Assembly (NCBI GenBank): GCA_031979385.1
Contig: DALZEF010000006.1
Location: forward strand, 62,001-126,000
Direction of reading: 5' to 3'
Source: Timonella sp031979385
GTDB taxonomy: Bacteria > Actinomycetota > Actinomycetes > Actinomycetales > Cellulomonadaceae
DNA length: 64,000 nt
Part shown: in pieces, positions 25,462-35,341 of the stretch
How the letters are laid out: each line of letters starts with the position of its first letter
Position numbering within the stretch: the first letter of the stretch is position 1
Program-made: the position numbers and the translations under genes
Notes under the pieces: model-generated
What the model was told of the DNA's origin: nothing
Database searches by the model: none
Seen by the model: the letters and a program-made list of their open reading frames with translations, nothing else

Positions 25462-28290
25462 CTACGTCAACCAGTTTAGTGCCAGCCACCGTACGCCCGA
25501 ACGGTCTGGTGCCGTCGCGGCGAGCGCGCTCACCGGTCCACCGCCCAGTCCTGGTAGCACCGCCTCGTGGTCCGCTTCCTCCCATGGGACGAGCACGAAT
25601 GCACGTTCCTTGGCGCGTGGGTGCGGCAGTTCGAGGTCTTCGGCGCTCGCCACGAGCATGCCGTAGGTGATGATGTCGATGTCGATGGTCCGTGGGCCCC
25701 AGTGCACCTCACGTGTGCGGTTGTGGGCGTTTTCGATCGCTTGGGTTGCGTGCAGCAGTTCGCGCGGCGACAGGGTCGTCTCGCCGATGACCACCGAGTT
25801 GTAGTAGTCGTTTTGTTCTGGCCCTCCGACGGCCGCGGTCAGTGCGAGTGGCCCAACTTTCACGATGGTGAAGCCCTCGGTCTCGCCAAGCGCCTTCACC
25901 GCGGCATTGAGCGTGGCCTGAGCATCACCGAGGTTTGCGCCCAGTGCCAGGACCACGCGAACTGGTTCCTGTGGGATCTCATCCATTTGGTCGAGTGTCT
26001 TGAACATTGAGGTGTTCAAGGAGGCCTCTGCGGAAAGCGCCGAGGCGCGTTCGGGCCTGCTCGCCGGTTCGATGATCGCGGTTCCACCACGGCTCAGGTC
26101 CTCTTGCGGATCATCGGGGACGATGACCGGAATAACCTGGGTTGGGGCATCATCGCTCGACGGGGCGGGGCTCTCGGCAGACGGGCTAGATGCGCTCGCT
26201 CCCGATGCCTCCTGCGATTGCGTAGGCTGGGACGCAACGAGAGGGATCGCCGACACCGTGGTCGCAGGTTCGTCTGCGGAGGCAGCACTGGCTTGCCCGG
26301 CAGCCCCGTTTTCGGCTGCAACTTGTGGCGAGTCACCACCTCGGTTGCCGGCCTTCACATCGATGTCGAAATGTTCCGACATCATCGCCGCGAAGCGCTC
26401 TTCAAGACGTTGCTGAGCCGATGGGCTCAACGTGGTCGTGTGCTCGGTCTCCATACTTGACGACGAGTCTGCTTGCGGTTCGTCCCCGGGTGCGGTCTCT
26501 GCGGCAACGGACTGGGCTGGGCCGGCAGCCGATATGGGTGGGGCAGGTTCCGAGTCGTTCGAACTCGACGCACTCGGTGCGCTTCGTGGAGTCTCAGGGC
26601 TGAGCGCGCTGTTGGAGGTGTGGGCGCTCTGTGCACTCTCCGGTCGTGACGGCAGCGGTTCAGGCTCAGTCGGCTGCGTTTCTGGGGTATCAAACGCGAA
26701 GACCGGTGGCGCCCATTCGTTCTGATCCGCAGCGGGAGCACCTGAGACTTCCGGTGACTGAGCACTGGTTTGGGTGACGGACGGAGCCTCGGGTGCTGTG
26801 GTCCGGTTCTGGGCGCTGACCACCGGTGCGTTCGTCTTCGTTGCGGCTGCCTCAAAGAATGGCTTGGGAAGTGGCGGCAGTTCCTTAGGCGTTCCCATCG
26901 CGAACAGGGGTTTGGACAGGTCGAGTGGTTCATCTTGGCTACCGCCGAGCAGCTCCGATAGGGTCGGCCCCAACGGCACGGTGTTGCTCTGTGCCTGATG
27001 CCAGGGGTAACCGGAGGCGTCGCTGACACCGAGCGATTCCGATAACGCCGCGAACTGCGTGGTGTGGGTTGACGCCTCCTCCTCAGGTTCTCCTTCGAGC
27101 GCAGGAGAAACAACGGTCTCGGCAGAGTCATCAGCAACAGATGCTTGATCGACAACTGGGATATCGGCCGCGGCTGGCACATGTTCCACAACGGGTACGG
27201 CGTGTGTCGTGATCGCAGCGTCTACCGAGTCGAGCGCGGTTTCCCCAACCTGCGGCTCAGGTAGGGCGGGCAGGTCTTCCTCAAGTGTGGGAACCACGGT
27301 GGGTTCCACGACGCTCTGCCCGACGGGTGCCTCGCTGATCTCATCCGGGTGTGACGGCTCGGTGTCTGCGGCTGATGCTGTCTGCTCCGCTGCCACCGGG
27401 GTCTCATCCGCGCTATGAGTCTCGGCGACGAGTGGGCTCTGAGCGGAGGCCACTCCAGCGGGTTCCTCTGCACCATTCTCGTCACTCTGAGTGGGTTCGT
27501 CGCGGGTATCAGCTACTGCCTCAGCGGGAAATTCTTCCACAGCCTCTAGCGAGGTGTCTTCTTCCCCAGTCGGCTCGACAACCTCATCAGACGGCGTTAC
27601 CCCTCGGCCGGAAGCAGTTTCGCTTCCGTGGAAGGCCTCTTGCGCTGACGCGACGGAATCGCTCGTGGGAATCGGCGCGGGAGACACCGCAACACTCGGT
27701 GAAACAGAGGCGACAACGGGTGCGGCGAATGCGGTTGCAACGGCGCTCACCGGGGTGGTTGCGGTTTCGGGTTCAACCCCGGGAGCAGAATCCAACTCGG
27801 TAGGGGACGATGGGGAGTCTACGTCCTGCCATCGGGGAAGAGCGGCAACGGCTGGGGCATCCTCCACAGCGAATGGACGGCTCACACGCGCGGGATTGGT
27901 GCGGCTGCGGTGCACGGTGACCGCAACCGACCCGAACGGAACTGGAATCGGTGCGTGTGGTTTGTGGATGGACACCGAGACGGACTCAACCAGCTGGTTC
28001 TCGAGGGTGACGGCAGCGATACGCTCTGCAAGGGTCTCGATGAGATTGACCGCAGGCCCCTCAATAACCGAAACGGCGGCCTCGGCGAGGTGGGCATAGT
28101 TGACTGTCTTGTCGAGGTCATCGCCTGCGGCAGCATCGCCCAGGGCAAGACCCAGAATCAGGTCAACGATGAATTCCTGCCCTGATTCACGCTCGCTGGA
28201 CAGCACGCCGTGCCGACCGGTGGCGGTTATCCCAGAGATCGCTATCTGGTCGATCTTGAAATGGGACGTGGGGTCGTGAGCCAAGGTCAT
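25462..28290 (-). CDS. folB-folK: FolB-FolK fusion with very long linker
   Basis: A 942-residue bifunctional folate enzyme. Residues about 8-125 are dihydroneopterin aldolase (TGRHGVLSSERESGQEF, SIHKPHAPIP with the family lysine). Residues about 776-942 are HPPK (LALGANLGD, HWGPRTIDIDII, LPHPRAKERAFVL). The roughly 645 residues between are low complexity, rich in Ala, Ser, Pro, Glu, Thr and Val with few aromatics, and look disordered. ATG 28290 follows AAAGG by seven bases and the aldolase motif sits at normal distance, so the frame is intact. It acts in the cytoplasm after folE and next to folP. Fusions of these two domains are known; the linker length is the odd part. Confidence 0.93.
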   Translation of the reverse strand: MTLAHDPTSHFKIDQIAISGITATGRHGVLSSERESGQEFIVDLILGLALGDAAAGDDLDKTVNYAHLAEAAVSVIEGPAVNLIETLAERIAAVTLENQLVESVSVSIHKPHAPIPVPFGSVAVTVHRSRTNPARVSRPFAVEDAPAVAALPRWQDVDSPSSPTELDSAPGVEPETATTPVSAVATAFAAPVVASVSPSVAVSPAPIPTSDSVASAQEAFHGSETASGRGVTPSDEVVEPTGEEDTSLEAVEEFPAEAVADTRDEPTQSDENGAEEPAGVASAQSPLVAETHSADETPVAAEQTASAADTEPSHPDEISEAPVGQSVVEPTVVPTLEEDLPALPEPQVGETALDSVDAAITTHAVPVVEHVPAAADIPVVDQASVADDSAETVVSPALEGEPEEEASTHTTQFAALSESLGVSDASGYPWHQAQSNTVPLGPTLSELLGGSQDEPLDLSKPLFAMGTPKELPPLPKPFFEAAATKTNAPVVSAQNRTTAPEAPSVTQTSAQSPEVSGAPAADQNEWAPPVFAFDTPETQPTEPEPLPSRPESAQSAHTSNSALSPETPRSAPSASSSNDSEPAPPISAAGPAQSVAAETAPGDEPQADSSSSMETEHTTTLSPSAQQRLEERFAAMMSEHFDIDVKAGNRGGDSPQVAAENGAAGQASAASADEPATTVSAIPLVASQPTQSQEASGASASSPSAESPAPSSDDAPTQVIPVIVPDDPQEDLSRGGTAIIEPASRPERASALSAEASLNTSMFKTLDQMDEIPQEPVRVVLALGANLGDAQATLNAAVKALGETEGFTIVKVGPLALTAAVGGPEQNDYYNSVVIGETTLSPRELLHATQAIENAHNRTREVHWGPRTIDIDIITYGMLVASAEDLELPHPRAKERAFVLVPWEEADHEAVLPGLGGGPVSALAATAPDRSGVRWLALNWLT

Positions 28291-28398
28291 TGTGGAGCCT
28301 TTCGTGTACCTGCACAGTGGCCCGCGGCGTGGGGGCTTCTGCACTTCATCGCGCGCAGCAATCTTAGCGGGTGAAATGCGGTTTGGGCCAGAGCCAAG

Positions 28399-28432
28399 CG
28401 GTTCTCATAGGTATCGTGCTCCATGAGAACCG
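28399..28432 (-). other. Hairpin between folP and folB-folK
   Basis: A perfect 10-bp inverted repeat (28399-28408 with 28423-28432, 14-base loop) lies in the 180-base gap between folP and the fusion gene. There is no T-tract, so it may be an mRNA stability element, a weak terminator or an operator. Confidence 0.4.
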
Positions 28433-28469
28433 GTATCAAACGGAGAAAACCTGGCATGAAGGCTGGAAG

Positions 28470-29342
28470 TCACCCTAACCGTTTGACGTTTGCCGCCTGC
28501 CAGGCCTGAGCCACCTTGAGGGCATCGACCGAGGCTGCGACGTCGTGTACCCGCACGGCCCAGGCCCCTTCCACCACGGATAACGCGGTGATGGCGGCTG
28601 TGGCCACGTCACGTGCCTCGGGTGCGACTGGCTCACCTTCCTGCGAGGCAAGGAGTTGTCCAAGGAACCGCTTACGCGAGGCTCCCACCAGAACCGGATA
28701 CCCTTCATCCACGAGATCCCTGGTGCGGGCGAGCAATGGCCAATTGTTCGCTCCGCTCTTGGCAAAGCCGAGTCCCGGGTCAAGCACGATCTGTTCGCGT
28801 TTCACTCCCGCCTCAAGAAGTTGCCCGACTCGAGTCATGAGTTCCCGGCGCACATCTTGGTACACGTCGTCGTAGCGATCAAGTGCGTCCATCTCGGTTG
28901 CGTGCCCGCGCCAGTGCATGGCGATGAACACTGCTCCCGTCTCCGCCGCGGTCTGGTCCATGTGCGGGTCTGCAAGTCCACCAGACACGTCGTTGATGAT
29001 GTGTGCCCCCGCCGCGATCGCGGCTTCGGCGACTGAGGCCCTTGTCGTGTCGATCGACAGTGTGACTCCGGTTCCCGCAAGTTCTTCGATGACCGGGATG
29101 ACGCGCCGCAATTCCTCGTCCACGTCGACGCGGGCGGCACCCGGCCTGGTTGACTCGCCCCCGATGTCGAGGATGTCCGCGCCCTGGTCCAGCAGTTCAT
29201 GTGCGTGGGCCACGGCTGCATCTCGCGAGAACCATTTCCCTCCGTCAGAAAACGAGTCGGGGGTGACGTTGACGATTCCCATGACCAGGGCACGGTCAAG
29301 CGTGGAAACGCTCGCGGGAAGCGGAGACGGGTGGCGCATCAT
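28470..29342 (-). CDS. folP: Dihydropteroate synthase FolP
   Basis: Joins dihydropterin pyrophosphate to p-aminobenzoate. The 290 residues show the TIM-barrel family signatures MGIVNVTPDSFSDGG, DIGGESTRPGA, NDVSGG, MHWRG (in place of the usual MH-x-G), DPGLGFAKS and VGASRKRFLG. ATG 29342 follows GAAAG by about eight bases; the frame's 15 upstream codons are unlikely. It is 74 bases after folE and before folB-folK, giving the order folE-folP-folBK. Confidence 0.96.
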   Translation of the reverse strand: MMRHPSPLPASVSTLDRALVMGIVNVTPDSFSDGGKWFSRDAAVAHAHELLDQGADILDIGGESTRPGAARVDVDEELRRVIPVIEELAGTGVTLSIDTTRASVAEAAIAAGAHIINDVSGGLADPHMDQTAAETGAVFIAMHWRGHATEMDALDRYDDVYQDVRRELMTRVGQLLEAGVKREQIVLDPGLGFAKSGANNWPLLARTRDLVDEGYPVLVGASRKRFLGQLLASQEGEPVAPEARDVATAAITALSVVEGAWAVRVHDVAASVDALKVAQAWQAANVKRLG

Positions 29343-29416
29343 GTCAGTTCTTTCATCGCTCGGATACACGCGCGGCCACACACCCATTCAGGGGCATGTG
29401 GCCGCTTCGGTGAGTG

Positions 29417-30010
29417 CTACTTACCGATGATAAGACTCATCGCCTCGGCTCGGGTCGCGGTGTCTCGCATCTGACCTCGAACTGCCGAGGTGACCGTGCG
29501 CGATCCGGGTTTTTTGACCCCACGCATCGACATGCACAGGTGCTCACACTCGATCACCACGATGACGCCGCGGGGATTGAGCGCCTTCACGAGCGCGTCC
29601 GCGATCTGCGCGGTGAGTCGCTCCTGGACCTGCGGCCGTTTGGCAAACACCTCGACAACGCGCGCGAGTTTGGACAGCCCCGTGACTCGTCCGTCCTCAC
29701 CGGGAATATAGCCAACGTGCGCGACGCCGTGGAACGGCACCAGGTGGTGTTCGCAGGTCGAGTACAACTCAATGTCCTTGACCAGGATCATCTCATCGTG
29801 GCCGATGTCGAACACGGTGTTGAGGATTTCCTGCGGGTCTTGGTCGAGACCGGAGAACACCTCGTTATAGGCTCGGGCAACCCGCATCGGGGTTTCCTTC
29901 AGGCCCTCACGATCCGGGTTCTCCCCCAGCGCGATGAGCAGGTCACGCACTGCGGAGGCGGCCCGATCAAGGTCGATCGGGCCGCGTCCGTTTGAACCGA
30001 GATCAGCCAC
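29417..30010 (-). CDS. folE: GTP cyclohydrolase I FolE
   Basis: Converts GTP to dihydroneopterin triphosphate, first step of folate synthesis. The 197 residues contain the zinc-site STCEHHLVPFHG and the second cysteine in ECEHLCMSMRGV, with RPQVQERLT and GV..SARHQ-type downstream residues replaced by PGSRTVTSAVRG as usual for the family. The start is a GTG that shares one base with the ftsH stop (TAGTG), so translation is coupled to ftsH. Confidence 0.96.
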   Translation of the reverse strand: MADLGSNGRGPIDLDRAASAVRDLLIALGENPDREGLKETPMRVARAYNEVFSGLDQDPQEILNTVFDIGHDEMILVKDIELYSTCEHHLVPFHGVAHVGYIPGEDGRVTGLSKLARVVEVFAKRPQVQERLTAQIADALVKALNPRGVIVVIECEHLCMSMRGVKKPGSRTVTSAVRGQMRDTATRAEAMSLIIGK

Positions 30011-32061
30011 TACGCCTTGTCCTCTTCCGCGTCCACGGCACCTTCGGCACCGGCAGGCTCGGTCGGCGAGACGGCGCTTGGCTCATCATCGGTGTGCGGT
30101 CCAACCACGATTCCAGTCTCGGTCTCGGGTGCTGCCGCAGCGGTTGCCGGCGTCTCGATTGGACCGGGGGCATCATGCAGTGGACGCTCGTCCGAGGAAT
30201 GCCATATTGGGCGGTCCGGACGGCGGACGACCGGCTTGAAGATCTCCGCGAGTTCCTGCTCGTTCAGGGTTTCCTTCTCCAGCAGCTCTGCAACGAGGTG
30301 GTCAAGCACGTCGCGGTACTCGGTGAGCACTTCCCATGCCTCCTTGTTGGCGGTATCAAGCAGTGCGCGCACTTCATCATCGATTGCGTTGGCAACGTTG
30401 GGTGAAGGAGTGCGTCCACTCTGTCCGCCACCGTAACCGTACATCGGTTCCCCTGTGGACTGGCCCAGATCAATCGTGCCCACGCGGGAACTCATGCCGT
30501 ACTTGGTGACCATCTTGTAGGCGGTCTGGGTTGCCTTCTCGATGTCGTTTGACGCACCCGTGGTTGGGTCCTTGAACACGAGTTCCTCTGCGACACGACC
30601 ACCCATTGCGTAGGCCATCTCATCGAGTAGTTCGTTGCGGGTCTTGGAGTACTTGTCCTCGGTTGGCATCACCATGGTGTATCCAAGCGCTCGACCACGT
30701 GGCAGGATCGTCACCTTGGTCACCGGGTCGGTGTTACGCATCGCAGCCGCCACGAGTGCGTGACCGCCCTCGTGGTATGCCGTGTTCTTGAGTTCCTTGG
30801 CGTTCATCAGGCGGGTGCGCTTCTGCGGTCCCGCGATGACTCGGTCAATGGCCTCGTCGATTGCGCGGTCGTCGATGAGCTGCGCGTTCGAACGGGCGGT
30901 CAGCAGTGCGGCCTCGTTCAGAACGTTGGCGAGGTCCGCACCCGAGAACCCAGGGGTGCGCTTTGCCACGGAGTGCAGGTCCACGCCCTCGACCATCGGC
31001 TTGCCCTGCGCGTGCACTCGCAGAATCGCCTCGCGGCCCTTGAGATCCGGTGGCTCGACACCGATTTGGCGGTCGAATCGGCCCGGACGCAGGAGCGCCG
31101 GATCAAGGATGTCCGGGCGGTTGGTTGCGGCGATGAGGATCACGTTGGTCTTGACGTCGAATCCGTCCATCTCCACAAGGAGCTGGTTCAGCGTCTGCTC
31201 ACGCTCATCGTGTCCACCGCCCATGCCCGCACCGCGGTGACGGCCCACTGCATCGATCTCGTCCACGAAGATGATCGCCGGAGAGTTTTCCTTGGCCTGC
31301 TTGAACAGGTCACGCACACGCGAGGCACCGACACCGACGAACATCTCCACGAAGTCCGAACCGGAGATCGAGTAGAACGGTACGCCAGCCTCACCCGCAA
31401 CGGCACGTGCGAGGAGAGTCTTACCGGTTCCCGGAGGGCCGTACAGCAGCACGCCCTTCGGGATCTTCGCTCCAACAGCCTGGAACTTCGCGGGCTCAGA
31501 CAGGAACTCCTGGATCTCGCGCAGTTCCTCGACGGCTTCGTCAGCACCAGCCACGTCGCTGAACGTCACCTGCGGCATGTCCTTGCTTGCCATCTTCGCG
31601 CTGGACTTGCCAAAGCCCATCACGTTGCGGCCACCACCCTGCATGCGTGAGGTGATGAAGTAGAACAGACCGATGATGATGATGAACGGGATGATGAAGG
31701 TCAGCATCGACACGAACACGTTGACGCGCGGAACCTCGGAGTTGTATCCGTCCTTCGGGTTCGCGTCCGCCACGGCCTGAACCACGGTCTGCCCCTGAGG
31801 CGCCACGTAGTAGAACTCGACCTTGGTGCCGATCTCCTTGTCGTCCACCGTGAACGGCTCGCTCAACGTAAGACGAACACGCTGGTCACCGTCCACTATG
31901 AGGGCCTGGGTGACCGTGTCACCCTTCAGGAGTTCAAGCCCCTGTGAGGTGTCAATCTTGCCGACTCGCTCACTGAACAGCGAGGATGCGGCAAAGGCGA
32001 GTAGTACGACGGCGAGGACCACCCACAGGAACGGTCCGCTGAGTAAACGCTTCTTCTTCAT
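30010..32061 (-). CDS. ftsH: ATP-dependent zinc metalloprotease FtsH
   Basis: Membrane-anchored AAA protease degrading membrane and regulatory proteins. The 683 residues have one N-terminal helix (about 10-28), an extracytoplasmic domain, a second helix (about 113-137), Walker A at 208-215 (GPPGTGKT), Walker B FVDEID, the second region of homology (LLRPGRFDR) and the zinc site HEGGH. A Pro/Ala/Glu/Asp-rich tail of about 60 residues ends it. No good ribosome site sits at normal spacing; GAGGGG lies 14 bases upstream inside a small inverted repeat. The neighbours hpt, tilS and folE are the common actinobacterial set. Confidence 0.97.
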   Translation of the reverse strand: MKKKRLLSGPFLWVVLAVVLLAFAASSLFSERVGKIDTSQGLELLKGDTVTQALIVDGDQRVRLTLSEPFTVDDKEIGTKVEFYYVAPQGQTVVQAVADANPKDGYNSEVPRVNVFVSMLTFIIPFIIIIGLFYFITSRMQGGGRNVMGFGKSSAKMASKDMPQVTFSDVAGADEAVEELREIQEFLSEPAKFQAVGAKIPKGVLLYGPPGTGKTLLARAVAGEAGVPFYSISGSDFVEMFVGVGASRVRDLFKQAKENSPAIIFVDEIDAVGRHRGAGMGGGHDEREQTLNQLLVEMDGFDVKTNVILIAATNRPDILDPALLRPGRFDRQIGVEPPDLKGREAILRVHAQGKPMVEGVDLHSVAKRTPGFSGADLANVLNEAALLTARSNAQLIDDRAIDEAIDRVIAGPQKRTRLMNAKELKNTAYHEGGHALVAAAMRNTDPVTKVTILPRGRALGYTMVMPTEDKYSKTRNELLDEMAYAMGGRVAEELVFKDPTTGASNDIEKATQTAYKMVTKYGMSSRVGTIDLGQSTGEPMYGYGGGQSGRTPSPNVANAIDDEVRALLDTANKEAWEVLTEYRDVLDHLVAELLEKETLNEQELAEIFKPVVRRPDRPIWHSSDERPLHDAPGPIETPATAAAAPETETGIVVGPHTDDEPSAVSPTEPAGAEGAVDAEEDKA

Positions 32062-32251
32062 CGGTGATCGAGGTACCCCTCGTATCCCTTCTTAACTTGT
32101 GGCACGTGCACGTTGCTGCTTAGACAGTACATCGAAAAACTCCCGAAGTGCTGTGTACGTTCCCTTGTTCGCCCTGGGCACCGTGTTTGTTCGCCCAAGG
32201 CGTGATACTGGCTCGAAAACGACCGACCTCCGAACACGTGGGGCAAGCAAA

Positions 32252-32296
32252 CAGCCGAGCCGCCCACCTCCCGGCGGGGAGGGGACAGCCCGGCTG
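32252..32296 (-). terminator. Terminator after hpt
   Basis: A 9-bp outer stem with one mismatch (32252-32260 with 32288-32296) encloses an inner GC-rich hairpin; on the minus strand the downstream bases are T-rich. It lies 30 bases past the hpt stop. The remaining 190 bases up to ftsH presumably hold the ftsH promoter; I see no clear consensus. Confidence 0.7.
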
Positions 32297-32325
32297 CCAA
32301 CTCGTCGAAAATCTAAAGGGAACCG

Positions 32326-32880
32326 TCAGCCTTCGTAGACGTGCGGAGCGAGCGTACCCACATAGGGCAGGGTGCGGTACTGCTCGGCGTAGTCGAGTCC
32401 GTACCCGACCACGAACTCGTTGGGGATGTCGAACCCGATGTACTTCACGTCAACCTCAACCTTGGCCGCATCAGGTTTACGCAGCATCGCGGCAACCTCG
32501 ATCGAGGCGACCCCGCGCGAACGCAGGTTCGAGATCAGCCATGACAGAGTCAGACCTGAGTCAATGATGTCCTCGACGATGAGCACGTGACGGCCCGTCA
32601 GGTCTGCATCCAAGTCCTTGAGGATCCGCACCACGCCCGAGGACTTGGTGCCGGAGCCATAGGACGACACGGCCATCCAGTCCATGGAGGTACGGGTGTG
32701 CTTAAGCTTGCGGGACAGGTCGGCCATGACCATGACAGCGCCTTTGAGCACCCCCACCAGCAGCACATCGCGGTCCGCATAGTCGGCGTCGATCTGCGCC
32801 GCCAGTTCATCAAGCTTGTCCGAGATCTGTTGCTCGGTCAGCAGGATGTGCTTGATGTCTTGTTCACGTGCAGAACCCAC
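32326..32880 (-). CDS. hpt: Hypoxanthine phosphoribosyltransferase
   Basis: Purine salvage enzyme making IMP or GMP from base and PRPP. The 184 residues include the PPi loop LLVGVLKGA, the flexible loop SYGSGTKSSG, the PRPP motif VLIVEDIIDSG and the base-site GFDIPNEFVVGYGLDY. The GTG at 32880 follows GAGGAG by seven bases; the longer open frame to 32955 runs into the tilS end region and is not supported. It is downstream of tilS by 75 bases. Confidence 0.96.
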   Translation of the reverse strand: MGSAREQDIKHILLTEQQISDKLDELAAQIDADYADRDVLLVGVLKGAVMVMADLSRKLKHTRTSMDWMAVSSYGSGTKSSGVVRILKDLDADLTGRHVLIVEDIIDSGLTLSWLISNLRSRGVASIEVAAMLRKPDAAKVEVDVKYIGFDIPNEFVVGYGLDYAEQYRTLPYVGTLAPHVYEG

Positions 32881-32955
32881 GGGGATGCTCCTCGATGTCG
32901 AAGATGTTGCGTACTTGCAAGAGTGTGAAGTGGCGCGGGACGTTCCGCGGCGCAC

Positions 32956-34038
32956 TCATTCAAGGGTAGGCGGTGAGATGGTGATGTGACCACTCGCCCG
33001 CCACGCTGTGAACGCCCCCGGGAGGTCAATTGGCTTTTGTCCACGCCAGTGCGTGATAAGGCGTTCGATTTCCTCGACATGCCGATATTTCAGCGGTCCA
33101 GCGGGCACTCCGGCTCTGAGCGCAGCTGCCCGTAGCGCCCTCGTGCGCAGCGCCCGTGGCGCTGTTTCGAGAGGCGCGAGGCGCAGTGTGACGTGCATTG
33201 CATTTCTGCTTTGCGACGAGTCGGGCACGGTTCCCAGCCCCTCACCCTCAGCGTCGGGCTGGCCTGAGTTCGGTTCCCACGCCACAAGTGCCTGCGTCAG
33301 CAATTCCCCTGCAAGCGCGTCGAGCGCATCGGCATCATCTTGAAGCTGGGCTGCCGTGCGTGCGAGGGTGTCCGCGATCCGCGGACCCAGTATCTCGTCG
33401 AGAAGCGGCAGAACCCGGCCACGCACCTGCGACCGCAACGGCCCATCATGCGCAGCTAGGTTGGTGGGATCCACCCAGAACTCAAGACCAGCGTGTGCGC
33501 AGACGGCCTCCGTGTCGGCGCGGGTGAGAGCGAGATAGGGACGGCGGAAGATGCCGATATGTGGGCGCATTCCTGCGAGCGAGCGCGTACCGGAGCCTCT
33601 GGCAAGGCCGAGCAGGACGGTTTCGGCTTGATCGTCGAGTGTGTGCCCGAGCAGCACGGTGTGCGCTTCATGCCGTTGCGCGAGTTCGGTGAGCGCACGG
33701 TACCGAGCAGTGCGGGCCGCTGCCTCAAGGCCTCCGGTCCCGGCACCTTGAGGCACTTTCACGCGCACGGTTTCGACGATGTCGAGGCCCAGCTCCTGGC
33801 AGGCGTGTGCTGCAGTGGCGACCACCGTATCGGAGCCAGGTTGCAGTCCATGGTCAACGAGGAATGCCGCGGTACGCCATCCCTGCCGCCGTGCGAGAAA
33901 CGCGAGTTCGCTGGCGAGCGCAAGCGAATCTGCACCGCCTGAGCACGCGACCGCGATGGTAGCCCCCGGCCCCAGATCGGCCAGTTCGGCCCGCAATGCG
34001 TTGCGGGCGCGCATAACCGCGCGAGGAGGTGTGGTCAC
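32956..34038 (-). CDS. tilS: tRNA(Ile)-lysidine synthase TilS
   Basis: Modifies C34 of tRNA-Ile(CAU) to lysidine so that AUA is read. The 360 residues begin with the N-type ATP pyrophosphatase domain (PP-loop ACSGGADSLALA at about 31-42, VDHGLQ, GHTLDDQAETVLLGLARGSG), then a helical TilS substrate-binding domain. The start is a GTG overlapping the upstream stop by four bases (GTGA). It is upstream of hpt and ftsH as in many bacteria. Confidence 0.95.
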   Translation of the reverse strand: MTTPPRAVMRARNALRAELADLGPGATIAVACSGGADSLALASELAFLARRQGWRTAAFLVDHGLQPGSDTVVATAAHACQELGLDIVETVRVKVPQGAGTGGLEAAARTARYRALTELAQRHEAHTVLLGHTLDDQAETVLLGLARGSGTRSLAGMRPHIGIFRRPYLALTRADTEAVCAHAGLEFWVDPTNLAAHDGPLRSQVRGRVLPLLDEILGPRIADTLARTAAQLQDDADALDALAGELLTQALVAWEPNSGQPDAEGEGLGTVPDSSQSRNAMHVTLRLAPLETAPRALRTRALRAAALRAGVPAGPLKYRHVEEIERLITHWRGQKPIDLPGAFTAWRASGHITISPPTLE

Positions 34039-35204
34039 GCCGCGTTATCTCCGGTTTCGGTGGCTTCGTCAGGTGTTGGCTCCGCCGCTTTGGAAGCGGC
34101 CAGCAGCACATCAGTGCGTTCAACCCATAGAGCAACCTGCTCCAGCTCCGCAACGGTCGGGAGGAACTCAGGCGCTGCGAACACCCGGTTGAAGCCCTCA
34201 ATCCCCACTCGCTTCTGTGCCTCGCGCACGAAGTGCGCTCCTACCCGATACTGAGTCGATTTCTGGTCGAGTCCACTGACCCGCCCTAACGTCGCCACAA
34301 GGCGTTTGCTCTCTTTGCGACGAGCATCAAATTTCCGGCGCAGCGTACGTCGCGCGGGAAGCACGGAGGCTGGCACGAGGTCCATAATGACCTCGGCATG
34401 CCCTTCCAACACGGTCATGAGCGCGGTGATCTTCGCGATCTCCTCGCGCTGCTGATCGTTCAGGAGCCGGTCGATGACCGAGTCCCTGCCCCGCAGCGAT
34501 TCCGCGAGCGCCCGCGCCCATTCGAGGAGTGAGCTCTCCGAGTCAAAACTCCGCACGACCGTTTCAAGGCGTTCGCGCATATAGCTCGGCAGCCAGTCGG
34601 CGGCAGCGAACTGGAGCGCGTGCGTGTATTCGTGCAGGGACACCCACAACGCGAACTGCTTGAGGTCAACGGCCATTGCCCGTTGGAAGACGAGCACGTT
34701 TGGAGCCACGAGCAGAAGTTGCCCCGGAGAACTACCCCGTTCACGAGTGGACTCGAGGTTGGGTGCGAACTGTCCGAGTGTTTTCTGCGCCAAGAACGTG
34801 AGCACGGCAACGGTCTCAACCGTCCCGTTCAAGTCGGTCGGGTCTGGAACCCCCTCAAGTGGCTCCGCCTCATCCACGCCGAACAGATCCGCCATGGACT
34901 TGGCCGCGTAGTGTGCCCAACCGGGACGATCCACGACAAGGACATCGGCCAGATGGTCCGTGTGAAGATCCAGATGCCGTGCGCTCGGCTGCAGTCTACT
35001 CGTGGTTCGCACATGTTTCTCTGCAACGGCCGCCTGCTCTCGCAACGCAGACACGACCTCCTCAGCCTTGAGTTTCGAGACTCCTGGACCGGGGTTGACG
35101 ATAGTGCCCACAAGGCGGGCCGCCTTCTCCCAAGAGGTTTGCGGCTGAGGCCGTGAGCGGACAAGAGGAGCCGCGAGTTCCTTCACGAACTCCTTGAACT
35201 GCAT
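34035..35204 (-). CDS. DUF2342 zinc-dependent protease-like protein
   Basis: A 389-residue cytoplasmic protein of the zincin_2/DUF2342 group, sometimes labelled coenzyme F420 biosynthesis-associated. The zinc motif is HEYTH in WVSLHEYTHALQFAAADWLPSYM. Flanking family landmarks are VDRPGWAHYAA near residue 92 and GHAEVIMDLVP in the middle. The ribosome site GGCGGG precedes the ATG. It overlaps tilS by four bases, the arrangement seen across actinobacteria, so its role may relate to that operon; proteolytic activity is inferred from the motif only. Confidence 0.88.
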   Translation of the reverse strand: MQFKEFVKELAAPLVRSRPQPQTSWEKAARLVGTIVNPGPGVSKLKAEEVVSALREQAAVAEKHVRTTSRLQPSARHLDLHTDHLADVLVVDRPGWAHYAAKSMADLFGVDEAEPLEGVPDPTDLNGTVETVAVLTFLAQKTLGQFAPNLESTRERGSSPGQLLLVAPNVLVFQRAMAVDLKQFALWVSLHEYTHALQFAAADWLPSYMRERLETVVRSFDSESSLLEWARALAESLRGRDSVIDRLLNDQQREEIAKITALMTVLEGHAEVIMDLVPASVLPARRTLRRKFDARRKESKRLVATLGRVSGLDQKSTQYRVGAHFVREAQKRVGIEGFNRVFAAPEFLPTVAELEQVALWVERTDVLLAASKAAEPTPDEATETGDNAA

Positions 35205-35341
35205 CGTGTTCCCGCCTTACCAAGCACCCTGAGTGCCTACCGTGCTTTCCTTCGCCTGTGGGTCCATGGCCCGTGGCCTTTTCCCGGGCCGCTGCCGCGT
35301 CATACGCTTCCGTACCGCAGATGTGTCCCCTTGAACTTAGC

